DNA from: Linnemannia hyalina
Lineage: Eukaryota; Mortierellomycota; Mortierellomycetes; Mortierellales; Mortierellaceae
Direction: 5' to 3'
Length of the DNA: 64,000 bases
NCBI GenBank assembly: GCA_019671135.1
Contig: JAHRHY010000001.1
Coordinates: forward strand, 2,232,001-2,296,000
In this document: positions 1-11,240 of the stretch, in pieces
Position numbering within the stretch: the first letter of the stretch is position 1
Layout: each line of letters begins with the position of its first letter
Made by a program: the position numbers and the translations under genes
Notes under the pieces: model-generated
Database searches by the model: none
Told to the model about the DNA's origin: nothing
What the model saw: the letters and a program-made list of their open reading frames with translations, nothing else

Positions 1-420
1 GAGTCTGGTTGCAAATACTTCAACTCAGTCTCCTTCCCGGACATGATTGAGGCTCGACTTGCGGTTATTAAACTGGGGAAGACCAGTGTTGTCTACCAAG
101 TCGGGATCTTCAAGAAGCTAGCCCCTTCTTCAACCGATGCCGAAGATGTTGTTACTAGCGCGGCTAGTGCAAGGACGAGGCGGTCAACGACAACCCCCTC
201 TGCGGTCGGAGTCTTTTCCAGGGCTGCAACAGCGGTTTCAGGTCCTGTACTGACAACGGCTGAGGAGGTAAGGAAGGAGTTCCCCGCGAGTCAATTGTTG
301 GGCGATGTGGCGGCGACGGGACATTTCTGTCATGTCTTTGTGGACAAGGTCAGTCGTCGCCCTATCCCGATCCCTGCCAAGATCCGCGCCGGACTCGAGC
401 TCCTCCAAGTCACCCCTTAG
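1..420 (+). CDS. Thioesterase-like protein, C-terminal part (5' end outside window)
   Basis: The frame is open from the first base and ends at the TAG before 421. The first ATG in the window (43) is internal, because the preceding codons (ESGCKYFNSVSFPD) continue the same fold. The segment reads SVSFPDMIEARLAVIKLG, then SVVYQVGIF, and ends HVFVDKVSRRPIPIP. This is the strand order and 'HVFVD..RRPxPIP' ending of hot-dog-fold (4HBT-like) acyl-CoA thioesterase-type proteins; that is family knowledge from recall. A Ser/Thr/Ala-rich insert (about residues 40-85 of the visible part) interrupts the domain. Such enzymes hydrolyse acyl-CoA thioesters, but substrate and localisation cannot be read here. 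A T-rich stretch follows the stop. Confidence 0.65.
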   Translation, partial: ESGCKYFNSVSFPDMIEARLAVIKLGKTSVVYQVGIFKKLAPSSTDAEDVVTSAASARTRRSTTTPSAVGVFSRAATAVSGPVLTTAEEVRKEFPASQLLGDVAATGHFCHVFVDKVSRRPIPIPAKIRAGLELLQVTP

Positions 421-3166
421 ACCCCACAACAAAAAACATAATCCTTGCATTAAATATTGAAAAAACGAAACGAATCGTAAGCATATATATCTCTTTTTTT
501 TTTGCCTCGGTAGATCCGAAGCTTGCCATTCCTTCAGGACGAAAGAAAGGCGCGTGCAAATGAGAAGAGACTAAGCGCAAGAAATAAAAAAGGAGGAGTA
601 AAAAAGGATAGGGTTGGAAGGAGTGGAGGAACGCATCCGTCTACACCTTTTGTTCTCGATTTTCTTTGTTGCCAAACCTTTTTTTTTTGGTGAGTCGAAA
701 GAAGGTTGTGAACAGGCGATCGAACTCGGTCCACCGAGAACGCGCGCGATTGGTTAGGATGAGAAGAACCGGTGAGGGACCTGTGAGGGTCACTTTTTAA
801 TCAATCCACAACCGAAAAAGACAACGAAACCATACACAGACACCGAGGGCGAGGCACAAGGAACAAGCCCCAAGCGAGTAAGGAAGGAAAGAGAATGAGC
901 AGAAAAACGAAGAAAGAAAAGAAAAGTAGAAGTGGCAACCTTGACCCCACAGTTTGCCTCTTTTGACAAACAACATTCATCGCTAAACAACAACAAAAGT
1001 AAACAATCAAGAAGGGGCTTTTCGTTTATCTCATTTCTTTCGTCGATGGCTGGTTGTTGCCTGCATGTCCGAATATTGGTTGTGGCACGGTGGCGGAGAA
1101 GATTTTTTTTTCTTTGTTTGCATTAACATATGACAATCAAGAAAGCCAAATGTTCCAGTTTGAGTGGTGCCCCCCTCATCACCCCTTGCGCTTCGATTCT
1201 CCGTACCCCACCTTTCCCTTCGCCCTTTTATGTTCTTTGACAGTGCATAATGAGAACAAGGGAGCAGCGAAAAACAAGAACCCTATGCGCAGGAGGAATC
1301 CCTGGCTAGAAAAAAAAAAAAGAGAGAGAGAGTGACGAAAATAACAAATCTCGATAAGGTGACACATACATGGTCAAATAAGGAATGAGTGATGATGATA
1401 GAAGAAGCAGTGCCCGGAGCGGGCTTTATTACTGACAGGGGGAAAGGATTAAAGGAGAAGGAAGGGAAGGGCGATGATTGGTCGGGAATAGTCATCCGGG
1501 ATACAAAATAACAAAAAAAACAACGCACACGATAAAAGATGGCCGACAACAATAACAAAAAAAAGACGAGAGGAGTGAGAAGTGGTGAGTGGCATTGTCA
1601 GTGACAATGGCAATGATGGTAATAGAAGAGGTGACCCATGGTTCTGTACGTTACCACGTCTGTTCAATAATCACCAAGATAGAAGGAATGACTCCTTTGT
1701 CAGGAACCAAGGCAAAAAAAAAAGTCACTGATCGAGCCTGGGCTGGATTCGGTTTGGAGTTCCATCAATTTTCATAAAAGAAATAATACGGAAAAGGGAA
1801 CGTTTGATATGGCTATAAAAAAGGAGGGCTGATCTCTTTCTTTCTTTCCTTTCTTCTTCCTTCCTTCCTTCTTCCTTCTCTTCTCTTCCTCTTTTCTTTC
1901 TTCTTCACCCTTTCCACCATCCACATATCGTCCCTTCTCATTTGACTATCCCCTTGAGCGGCAACATCGTACACCTTTGCACCTTTTTTTTTTAATATTT
2001 TATATTCTTTTTTCTCTCCCTTTCTTCTTGTATACCGAGACACCTTTTTTCGTCTTCTTCTTGACCCACTCACCACATGTCTGTCCATCCCACGACGACT
2101 CCTCGCCTGTAGCTCACTGCTACACAACAAGGATTCACAGATTCATCTCTCCCTCCACCTCTTTTTTTCTCTTACACTTTGCACTGTCTGTCCCTGTTGC
2201 AAACACGCCTTGACAATAAGGACACTTCTTCCCTTCTAATCCCTATCCTTCTCTCCTCACTCCCACATCCTTTTCCCACCTTCTCCCTTCTTCCTTCTCC
2301 ACATTAACGCCTTCCCTTTGTACTTCCTTTCTTCCTCGCCCTCTTTTACCCTATCCTTTCCCTACTACTTCTTTTCGCCCTTCCCCCCCACCTTCCTTCT
2401 TTCCTCCCCCCCACTTGACTAGAGTCGTTGCTCTCTACCTTGGTTCTTTAACCATAACCCAGTTCACCTTTCCCCCTTTCCTTTTTCCCTTCTTTCCCAC
2501 GTCCCGTTAACCCTCCCTCCCTTCCCTCTCCTCCTTCCTTCCTACCTTCTCTCCTCCTCGTTTTTTTACCCTTTTCTCAATACCATTCTCTCTCTCTCTT
2601 TCAACCCCTTTTCTTTCCCCATTTTTTTTTGACTCTCCCTCCTTGGCTTATCTTTCAAACTCAACTTCTAATTTTCGCTATCTCTCTTTTTTTTCTGTTC
2701 GCGTGCCTGTTTCAAAATCTATTGTTTTTCTTGTCCTTTCTTTTCATTCTGCAATTGCTGTTTGTTGTCGCTCCAACCACACCTACACAACGCGTCCCCT
2801 CTCATTTTGAACTATTGTTCAGGCTCCTTATTCTTTGCTTAACGCAAGAAGCCCCATCCTGTGGTTTACTTCGTGTAAGTAGTAGACCGAGGATAACAAA
2901 AAAAAACCAGAGCAAAATGCATCTAGGCCACACCACATCCGGCCCCCCTCGATTGACCAAAAATACCTTAAAATACTAAAATGCATGTGCCTGTCTGTCC
3001 CTCCCTCGTTTTATGTCCCTCGGATCCAAACTAAGATATTTCTCCGGCCATCTCTTTTTTTCTGTTTGTCATCATGTATCTACAACATAGACGCCGCCCA
3101 GCAAAGCGAAATAGTTTATTCAATTCCCGTCTCTTATCCCTTGTGTACAACGAACGATAAGGCTCA
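421..3166. other. Intergenic region and leader of the bHLH gene, with a long polypyrimidine block
   Basis: No convincing gene was found. About 1815-2760 is very strongly C/T-rich on the plus strand, with CTTCC/TTCCC/CTTTC tracts. ORFs here are low-complexity (Phe/Leu/Ser-rich or, on the other strand, Lys/Glu/Arg-rich) and are composition artefacts. A GTAAGT at 2874-2879 could be the donor of a 5'-UTR intron of the downstream gene, but no acceptor is obvious. An (AG) run lies near 1321-1331. Confidence 0.6.
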
Positions 3167-5036
3167 ATGTACTCCTCCCATTCGACACTTGTTCCCGAGC
3201 TGGATCTGAACCCGCCTACGAGCTGGTCAAAGCCCGCCAGCGCCCTTGGACTCTCCAACCCGGTGAATCATTTACCGCAGTCACAACAGATCCAGAGATT
3301 GCAACAGCAGATCCAGCACCACCGCCAGCTCCAAAGATCCTCCCAGGCGCCCATCAAGATTCGCCGCACCCGCTCAGGATCAAGTAACAGCAGCACCAAC
3401 AACTCCAACTCAAAGAGCCAGTACCGAGCTGGTGCATCCGTATCCCCCACTACACTTACCGCCGCGTCCCCTACAAACCCATCGATCGATTCAACCGAAA
3501 TGTTTGGCAACAACGGCACCACCACACAAGGCCAAGACTTCGGTTCGGGTGATCGTGCGCTCGCTGCTGCTAGGAACAACAGCAACAACCCACACTACCG
3601 ACACTCGCTCCAGTTCGGCAGTAACGGACACGTTCAGCACATCAATATCCGTAACACTGACGAGGATGATGATGATGAGGACCTAAACGACAACGATGAC
3701 AGCAGTATGAGCGGCGCCGAGAATGACGATGCTAACAGCAACAGCAGCATGGGCAACAGAGGAGGCATGGATATCAAGATGAAGATGGCATCCTCTGGCG
3801 CAGCCTTCCAGCACCATCGAAGCATGTCTCATCCGGATTTCTCACGTGGATTCAACACCGCCCTCCATGGATTCACTCCCATCACTACCGAGGCATCGCA
3901 TTCCCCACCGTCGCCACCCACAGGATCCTACACATCCGAGGGTAACGGTTTCTCGGCCGCGATGGTCTCTCCCGAGATGATGACACAGAGCAACCACAGC
4001 GGTGGACTCCAATTTGATGGTGGATCCGGCTTCCAGGGTAATTCATTGAGCAGAAACAGCAGCATGGGCGCAGGTGGAGTCGAGTCGTCTTTGGCCTCGC
4101 TGGCTGATCTCTCTGTCATGTCATCGATGCCTGGACTTGGCAAAAGATCCTCCGCCAACACTGGATCGAACTCGTCCCCGTTTCCTTTCCAGCAGGGATT
4201 GCCAGTCATTTACCAGAACCAGGCGACCTTCAACTCTTTTGCGTCCTCCCGAGGTTCCAACGACCACTTCAACTTTAATGGTAACAACAACACTGGAGCC
4301 AACAGCATCAGCGGACTCACCTCTGCGCTGGGCCAGCAGCTCCAGCGCCAGCAGATGTTCCAAGACCAGCAGCAGCAGAACCAGTACCATGCTTTCCCCA
4401 CTACTACTCCTGCCTTGTCAGCCTCGCTTCCAGCTCCCTCCAGCTTCCAGCCTTACTACCAGCAGATGGCCCAGTCCGCCCAGAAGCAGCAGGAGCAGCC
4501 AAAGGAACAGCCTCAGCAGCAAACGGAGGATGACTCTTCCCAGGAAGATGGTCGTCGTTCGAGGAGCAAGAGTGTCACGCTTGTCCCTCCACCCCGACGA
4601 GCGATGCCTCCCCGCCCTCCTCAGACTTCTGCCCCTCGCAAGTACTTAGGCCGTCAGGCACGCAAAGTCCCGATTGTGAACGAGATCAAGGAGGTGACTA
4701 CCCCTACCCGTCGTATGGCTCACATCCTCTCTGAGCAGAAGCGTCGCGAAAAGATCAATGGTGGCTTTGACGAGCTCAAGAGCGTCATCCCTGAGTGTGC
4801 GGAGAACACCGACTCCAAGGCCAGTATCCTCCGCAAAGGTATGTCCCTCATTCTTCACTTTGTTATTCAATTTGTCATGCTGTCGTTGCCTCTTTGACTG
4901 TTGATGCTAACCTTTCGCCTTCTACATGTTTTTACTATTAGCTGTCGATTACATTTGCTTGCTGGAGGATGAATTGAGACGCTACGCCGATGTCTTTGAA
5001 GGGGAGGGTCGTACCAAGGACGAGTTTGAAGACTAG
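3167..5036 (+). CDS. bHLH transcription factor with long glutamine/asparagine-rich N-terminus
   Basis: Two exons, 3167-4838 and 4942-5036, joined by a GTATGT...TATTAG intron (103 nt) whose splicing restores a GCT codon; product 588 aa. The bHLH domain spans the splice site, about residues 515-575. Its basic region is RRMAHILSEQKRREKING, with the H..E..R residues used by class B bHLH proteins to read CACGTG-type E-boxes. Helix 1 (FDELKSVIP), a short loop and helix 2 (SKASILRKAVDYICLLEDEL) follow. The preceding 500 residues are disordered: Ser/Asn/Gln-rich, with an acidic EDDDDED run and Gln runs typical of activation regions. Without splicing the ORF runs into hydrophobic intron translation and loses helix 2. 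It is probably a nuclear DNA-binding dimer; targets are unknown. Confidence 0.9.
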
Positions 5037-5154
5037 GACCAGGGTCGTCAGCCTGTCGCGTACATCGCTCTTCATATGGAATCACACGTTTCTTTTTCTT
5101 TCTTTTTTTTTCTCATCAGGTGGCGGTCTGTGTGTAGGACAAATTTGCCACCAA

Positions 5155-5160
5155 AATAAA
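5155..5160 (+). terminator. Polyadenylation signal of the bHLH gene
   Basis: AATAAA lies 119 nt after the stop codon, in T-rich 3' sequence, and is the nearest canonical signal. Confidence 0.45.
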
Positions 5161-5348
5161 TACTTTTTTGTGATCCATACCTTGCTTTTCAACGGTATTG
5201 ATAATGATGATAATGCTCAACGGTCGTAATGAAAGGCAAGGACATTAACGGCCTAGAAAAAATAATTCCATAATTAATAGTGGCAAGGAGGAAGGTGTTC
5301 TTGGCGCTCGGAGTATGGGTGGCGAGAGCGGGGGACAACGGGGGATTT

Positions 5349-5391
5349 TGAGAGAGAGAGAGAGAGAGAGAGTGTGTGTGTGTGTGAGAGA
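5349..5391. repeat. Compound (GA)n(GT)n microsatellite
   Basis: About 12 GA units followed by GT units and a short GA return, between the bHLH and F-box genes. Confidence 0.85.
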
Positions 5392-5827
5392 GTTGACGCC
5401 CGTCAAAGGGCCAGAAGGATTCTTCAACCGCGGCGGGTAATAGAGTTGCTGATTTCCACATCCGGTGGAGGTGGGAAGAGGGTAGTGGTGGTGTTGTTCG
5501 TTTTTGTTGGTGCCATGAATGATATCAAGGATGGATGAAGAATAAAGCAAGCGCATGGTTGCGTCTTTATGTCTGTCTTTCTCTCTTTCTTGATTTTTTC
5601 CCTCATCTTTTCCCCGTCTTGTACTCTTCATGTAATAAACGGTGGTGGCAAAATGGTTCACGAACGATTGGATCAACAGCCAGACACAAAAACAACAAGG
5701 GTCAGCTGGCCACACCTCCCTCTCCCTTGGTAAACTCACTCTTACCATTTTTATTCTCTCTTTTGATCACCTCCCATCCAAATTCCACTCATTAATCTCG
5801 CTTGCTTCATTCCACCCATCCTCCCTG

Positions 5828-7705
5828 ATGACCGTCCGGGACAAGGTGTTCGATACCCTCGAACTAGCAACACTCATCGCCGACGAACTCACCCAACACG
5901 ACCTAGCCCTCTGTTGTCTCGTCAACTTTCACTGGCACAACACCTTCACTCCGCACCTCTGGCACTCCATTACCGTCCAGAGTCACGATCCTGCCAAGTT
6001 CCTATCTCCCTCTGGCCGTGCAGGACTTGTTCGAAATGGACATCACATCCGAGTCCTCCGCACCTCCTGCGGCCTCGAAATCCTTGACCCCTTCGTCAAG
6101 TACGGTTTCACCTGCACCAACCTCGTCTGTCTCGACACAGACTCGTCCAGAGCCACATCGATTGGAATCAGGTCAGCGGCTTTGATTGCGACTGGGCGGA
6201 GAGGGTCTGTTGGAACTGGACAGGTGCAAGTTCCTTACGACTTTCACCCCGCACCACCTTCACCTGTAACGTCGCCATCTACAGCAGTACTGTTCAAAAG
6301 ATCACCACCTAACACCACCGTCGACGTCAATACCCCAACATTACTGTACGAGGAAGCTGAGACGATTTTAGTAACTATCCTCAAGCGCAACCCGCGACTC
6401 GAATTTCTGGTTATTCATCCTGACTGGTTGGAAAACGAGGCCGTGGTCAAGGTCATTGCAGAAGATCTTCTCGACCTCAAGGAGTTCTATTCACCAGTCA
6501 TTTTCGGAGTCTCACTAAAGCACGGCACTTCGTATTCACTCTACAAAGATGGCTCTGGGTGGGAGCAGGGGAGAGGGGGGATACCAGAGATCAAGGGACA
6601 TATCCAGTCGGCCAGTGCAATGCCAGACCATCTCTCAGAAGCCTACCCGAGGCTGAAGGAATTGCTGCAAGGGGCGGAATCAAGCCTATGCCGGGAAGCA
6701 CAGGAGAAGCTCAGATTTGCGGAAAGAGACCTCAACGGCTTGAATATAACCGGCAGGTCGCCTGAGGTCGCTCAGATCATGATGGAGATTCCTACTCTAA
6801 AATCGATCATCATTTCTGGATATGGGCGCACTGGCTTTGTCGATCGCACAACCATTCCGGCCTTCCTCAAGCACGCACCAACGCTGGAGCGTCTGTGCTT
6901 CTTCAGCTGTGGCGGCGAGGGTGAGATAATCCGATCCATTCTATGCTCGTGTTCGGAGTTGAAGACGCTCAAGACTATGTCGGACTATAGGAGACACCGG
7001 CCATTCGTTGACGAGATTGAGCTCGACGCACTGACGGTATTCAAGACCCCTTGGATCAGCAACCAGCTCGAGGTCTTTGAGTGCAAGATCGTCAAGATCT
7101 CCCGCCCGGACCTTATCATCCAACCCATGTTCCACCCCGCAACCCTTGCCCCTCTGCATCCTGGTGCCCAGGCTCCTCCTCAGCTTGCAACATTCGACCA
7201 CGACTCGATTGCTCAACAAGAGAGTCGTTCACTCCAGCGCCGAATCCTGAGACAACTGGGTCAACTGACCCATCTTCGCATTCTTCGCCTGGGCAGTTCT
7301 GGTCGCGACTGGGACAATCCTCATCACATGAGGTTGGAGATAGAGATGGAGGGTACTCGAACCACGATGGTGGTCGATGAATATGTTCAGACAACGTGCT
7401 TGGAGCTGTCTCTTGCGAGCGGGCTGGATGAGTTGGCAGGACTGAAGGATCTGGAAACGTTGGATGTTACCCAGCTGGCGCATCGGATCGGGATGGCTGA
7501 AGTCCAGTGGATGGTTGAGAACTGGCCAAAGCTGAAGTCCATTCCTGGTCTGGAGTACACGGATCACAGTCGCGAGGCTGCACTCCAAGGTGGCAATGTT
7601 GGCGAGAGCCATCCTGGGGTGGTAGAGAGCGTTCCTGAACATGTCCGATGGATTAGAGAGCAGCTTTGGAGATCACAAGAAAAATTCCCCTCCACTTTTG
7701 TATAG
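5828..7705 (+). CDS. F-box/LRR-type protein (F-box copy 1)
   Basis: Single exon, 625 aa. The start at 5828 is preferred over the upstream in-frame ATG at 5642. It directly precedes the F-box (VFDTLELATLIADELTQHDL...CCLV, residues about 6-45), and the two related genes at 28896-31022 and 31685-33461 begin at the equivalent point. The conserved FTPHLWHSITVQ follows. The remainder is leucine-rich without crisp repeats, ending in a block (LASGLDELAGLKDLETLDV, then HRIGMAEVQWMVENWPKL) that is shared by all three genes. F-box proteins recruit targets to SCF ubiquitin ligases through Skp1; the C-terminal leucine-rich part would choose the target. The target is unknown. Confidence 0.85.
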   Translation: MTVRDKVFDTLELATLIADELTQHDLALCCLVNFHWHNTFTPHLWHSITVQSHDPAKFLSPSGRAGLVRNGHHIRVLRTSCGLEILDPFVKYGFTCTNLVCLDTDSSRATSIGIRSAALIATGRRGSVGTGQVQVPYDFHPAPPSPVTSPSTAVLFKRSPPNTTVDVNTPTLLYEEAETILVTILKRNPRLEFLVIHPDWLENEAVVKVIAEDLLDLKEFYSPVIFGVSLKHGTSYSLYKDGSGWEQGRGGIPEIKGHIQSASAMPDHLSEAYPRLKELLQGAESSLCREAQEKLRFAERDLNGLNITGRSPEVAQIMMEIPTLKSIIISGYGRTGFVDRTTIPAFLKHAPTLERLCFFSCGGEGEIIRSILCSCSELKTLKTMSDYRRHRPFVDEIELDALTVFKTPWISNQLEVFECKIVKISRPDLIIQPMFHPATLAPLHPGAQAPPQLATFDHDSIAQQESRSLQRRILRQLGQLTHLRILRLGSSGRDWDNPHHMRLEIEMEGTRTTMVVDEYVQTTCLELSLASGLDELAGLKDLETLDVTQLAHRIGMAEVQWMVENWPKLKSIPGLEYTDHSREAALQGGNVGESHPGVVESVPEHVRWIREQLWRSQEKFPSTFV

Positions 7706-9359
7706 TACAAAGTTTCATTGCCCTTTTCTTCCTCTTCATGTTTCTTTCCCTTTACTTTCTTCTTCCCTAGTTTTACCTATCCAATGTACCAGAAATCTAA
7801 GGGCTTGCGCACATATGTGTACCATTTCATCCTGCCCTTCAATATAAATAACGTCGAAAGTTTCGTGTTCTCTTTGCTGTGTCTTCCTGAACATGTTCTC
7901 CCATTTGTCCTTGATTGCTGGTCCTGCTCGCTGCATGCTGGGAGTGACGATGGCGTTTGTGAGTTGAAGGAAAGCACGCGATGGCAAATGAAAGGCGAGA
8001 TATCTTTTCCTCGTCTGTAAGTTACTTGGAGAGCGATATAAAAAGAAATCCTCATGTCAAATTTTTCTGTTTTCTTTTTTCCCATTTCTTCTGCACCCGC
8101 CTCTACCGTTAAGAGACACCTCTCCCTTTCCTTGATTGCATCATTTCACACGCAAACATCTTGCTAATATGACAAATTATTCTTCATCATATCACTTCAG
8201 TTACAAGAGGGTGCAGGGAGAAGGGCAAGAGGTGTCCCTAGCCCCCCCCCCCCCCCCCCTCTCCTCTCATACCGATCGTGCACCGCCCGTCCTCTCGATT
8301 TAGGGCGAGCCGGCATGGCGGTGACTCTAGAGGGCACCCGACCTCCCAAGCACTGGCATATGCTGGTGGAAGCGTGTGTGTGTGTGTTTTAATATAAGAG
8401 ACGTTCTCATCCTTTAACCTCTTTTACTCTCTCACATACTATTTTTAGCTCTTGGTCTCTTGATATCCCTGGTCCTCAAGAGAAAGTAGGGTTCGCGGGC
8501 TCAAATGGGATCGAGGGGTGAAATGTAATTAAGGGATCGAGGGCTCGTATGGGAATGCGGCCTGCGTGCCCACTCAAAATGAAGGGGCACGTATGGAATA
8601 CCGTGGGATCTTTACCACCGCATCTGTGGGCTTGTAACACTGGCATACTATCGGCCTTTCTTTAATTATGCCATTATGTCGGCCCTACTTTTAACTATAG
8701 CTACTGACCCGACTAGGTCGCGAGCTTACTTTTGCCAACGATAAAAACATGTTCTGAAGAACTGCGTTCCAACTATGGACTTTCCTTGTTTTTCATTGCA
8801 GACCCAGGCATTGAGGAGCTGTAGGCTTTCATTTTTTTTTGACTATGACTATGACAAACGGGACATTGGGAACTGAGTGCGGCCTCGAACGAAGGCATTA
8901 GGGAATTTTGGGTCCTTTTTTTTTTTTTTTTTAGCAATGATAAATGAAGGTAGTCAGAATGTAAGCGTTTTTTTTTTACCTATGGCATATTGATGCATTG
9001 GAGATCATGGTGGATGAGAAAAAAAAATGTCTGTAGGGCGGCTACAAAGGATCAAAGTTCGAAAAATAGAGGTTTCATTCATTTACGCCACCAAAAAAGC
9101 TGCGTTGATATGTCACCTTACCATTTGACGAGGAGAATCTTCGGGGGGGGGGGGGAGAGTTGGTTTTCTGTTATGTGTTGCTTGAACCCTTTCAGATTCC
9201 TCCAGGGATACTAATAAAAACATGTTTATTTGACAAGATATGTACTGTTTTTTTTTGGTGATGGCTATGTGCGGCGGTGATAATGGGATGTGTTGTAACT
9301 GTAAAGGAGAGCAGTAAAGGAAAAAAAAAAAGTAGGCGAGGTGTATGGAGTGTTTTGTT
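7706..9359. other. Intergenic region with a GC-rich block of unknown nature
   Basis: No gene recognised. An 18-C homopolymer (8242-8259) is followed by a GC-rich stretch to about 8660 that contains complementary CACCGCC/GGCGGTG arms, a second hairpin-capable segment (CACTGGCATATGCTGGTG) and a repeated GGATCGAGGG motif. A 13-G run lies at 9143-9155. tRNA, 5S rRNA and spliceosomal RNA signatures were looked for by eye without success. Confidence 0.5.
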
Positions 9360-11240
9360 TTACTCCTCGATGCGGATCTTGCCCTCGTCAATGAAGGACT
9401 GGATGGCAAATTTCCAGACGGTGCCCATGGTCTCGTAGAACTCAGGGAACTCGATCGTGCCCGACTGGTCCTTGTCGTGGCCCTATTATGAAAGGAAAGA
9501 GGGGAGAATTATGTTGCCAAGGTTAGCAAATTTTTGTTTTTTGCAAGAGAGACCACAGCCCATGGGTGACATGGTCCTTCTCACATGTTTGATCATGCAT
9601 AGAAGTAAATAACATGCAGAGTGTAGAAACAAATATAAAGGCGAATGTACCTTCAAATATCCGACCGCCTCGTTATGAGGGAGACCCCAAGAGGTCAACA
9701 AAGTCTCCAACTCGACCAAATCCAAGGCTCCAGAACCATCAGCATCCAAGGTATCAAACACCAACTTGGCCTGTCCACGGGGGGTGCTTGGGATCCTGGG
9801 GACTGAGATCGAAGACGTGTGGATCCAGTTCTTTGTGAACCATGCACAGAAATCATCCGCGGTGACCACTTTTCTGTTTTCGAACAAACCCTCCAACATC
9901 AACTTGTCCTCCATCTCGAATGTCGTAATTCCACAAGCAATCAGGAAATCCTTGAACTCGCCTACTGACAGCTCGTTGTCTCTGTTGACGTCAATGGCTC
10001 GGAAGACAGCAAAAGCCTTCTCGCGCGGGGAGGTGTTGCGGGCGTTGGCGGTCATAACAGTAGCACAGATACGGGAGTAGCGATCCTTAGGGTCTTGAGC
10101 AGAGAGGGAGTCGACGGTGTTGGAAATCTCGGCAGCAGTGATAAGGGCCTCAAGGACGACCTTCTTCCCGGGGTTGGAGGCCAGCTCTCGGGGGTGCTCA
10201 GTCGTCCAGGACTTCCAGAACTCAACTGAGGTCATCGAGCGGAGGATAATGTCGGAAGTGATGACAAACGCGATCAAGCCAATGTTTCCACGAAGACCAA
10301 GGACTGAAGGAATGAGCAAAGTACCACTGGTCAACATGGCAGCCGAGAAGCGATGTCCCTCAAACAACTTAAACCGGTAGTACAGAGCGAAAAAGACACG
10401 GGACCAGGCGTAGATGTGAACGGTGAGATAGGTCGAGAGGAGGTAGTAGAAGGAAGTGGGGTTGAGGACGAGGTTGATGGCAAAGTATCCGTGGAGAGCG
10501 GTGACAAGACTGAGGGAGGGAACGAGGAAGGCTTTGATGCCGAGGACAGTGGGGATCTGGTAGAAAGTTGTGGGGACGTGAGCGATGGCTCCGAATGCTG
10601 CGGCCGCGTAGGCGTACTTTGTTGGGTCTTCTGCGTAGAATGCACATATACACGAGATAACTGTTGGCATAGAGGGGGTGGGGAGAAGGAAGATGATGTT
10701 AGTTAGCAGTGTGACTGGGTCTCCCACCTATTGCTTGTTTTGTTGTTCTTGTTCTTGTCTATGCAAGGTTTGTCAACCTTTTCTTGCATAAATGTTGTGT
10801 TTGTGCGCAAAATGTAACGAAAGAAAAAAAAACGAAAAGTGGTCTCCTGCTTGTGCCCTGACAACCTGAGTCCTTATTTCCCTGACTGCCAGATTTGTTA
10901 CTTACTCTCAAGGCATCCAGAGAGAATATGAAGTTGGAGAACTCGTCTCCTTGCCGTCTTGACATAGAACTAAAATGGCATATCGCAAATGTAATCCATG
11001 ACCGGATTAGTATCATCGCTCCATTTTTTTCTATTCTTCCAAATAAGAAGGTTTTGTAGTTATATTTTTTTTGCGTACCTTGGGGTGGAAGGGGGTGGTG
11101 AAGTGATATGTCAGGACACCGATGTCAAAGAGGAGGGAGACATACCCAACATACATCCGGAAGGTTGTCTCAGACGATTCCCAGTTGACATGTTTGCTGT
11201 GAGGGAGGAGATCGAACGTCGCCGTCGAATTCGTCGCCAT
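9360..11240 (-). CDS. EF-hand multi-pass membrane protein, tandem copy A
   Basis: Four exons in transcript order: 11240-11079, 10969-10906, 10660-9651, 9482-9360. All introns are GT-AG and phases match copy B (14037-15739) exactly; product 452 aa. The N-terminal half has several hydrophobic segments (for example FRMYVGYVSLLFDIGVLTY; ALHGYFAINLVLNPTSFYY; LLIPSVLGLRGNIGLIAFV), so it is likely an integral membrane protein. The C-terminal half carries three canonical 12-residue EF-hand loops: DVNRDNELSVGE (about residue 298), DADGSGALDLVE (about 379) and DKDQSGTIEFPE in the last exon. Calcium binding is supported by the loops. The transported or sensed partner is unknown and no named family was recognised. 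Without the last exon the ORF loses one EF hand. Confidence 0.85.

Noticed and set aside
8281..8400. tRNA or 5S rRNA gene
   Set aside because: The stems do not form a cloverleaf and no B-box (GGTTCGANNCC) or 5S consensus is present.
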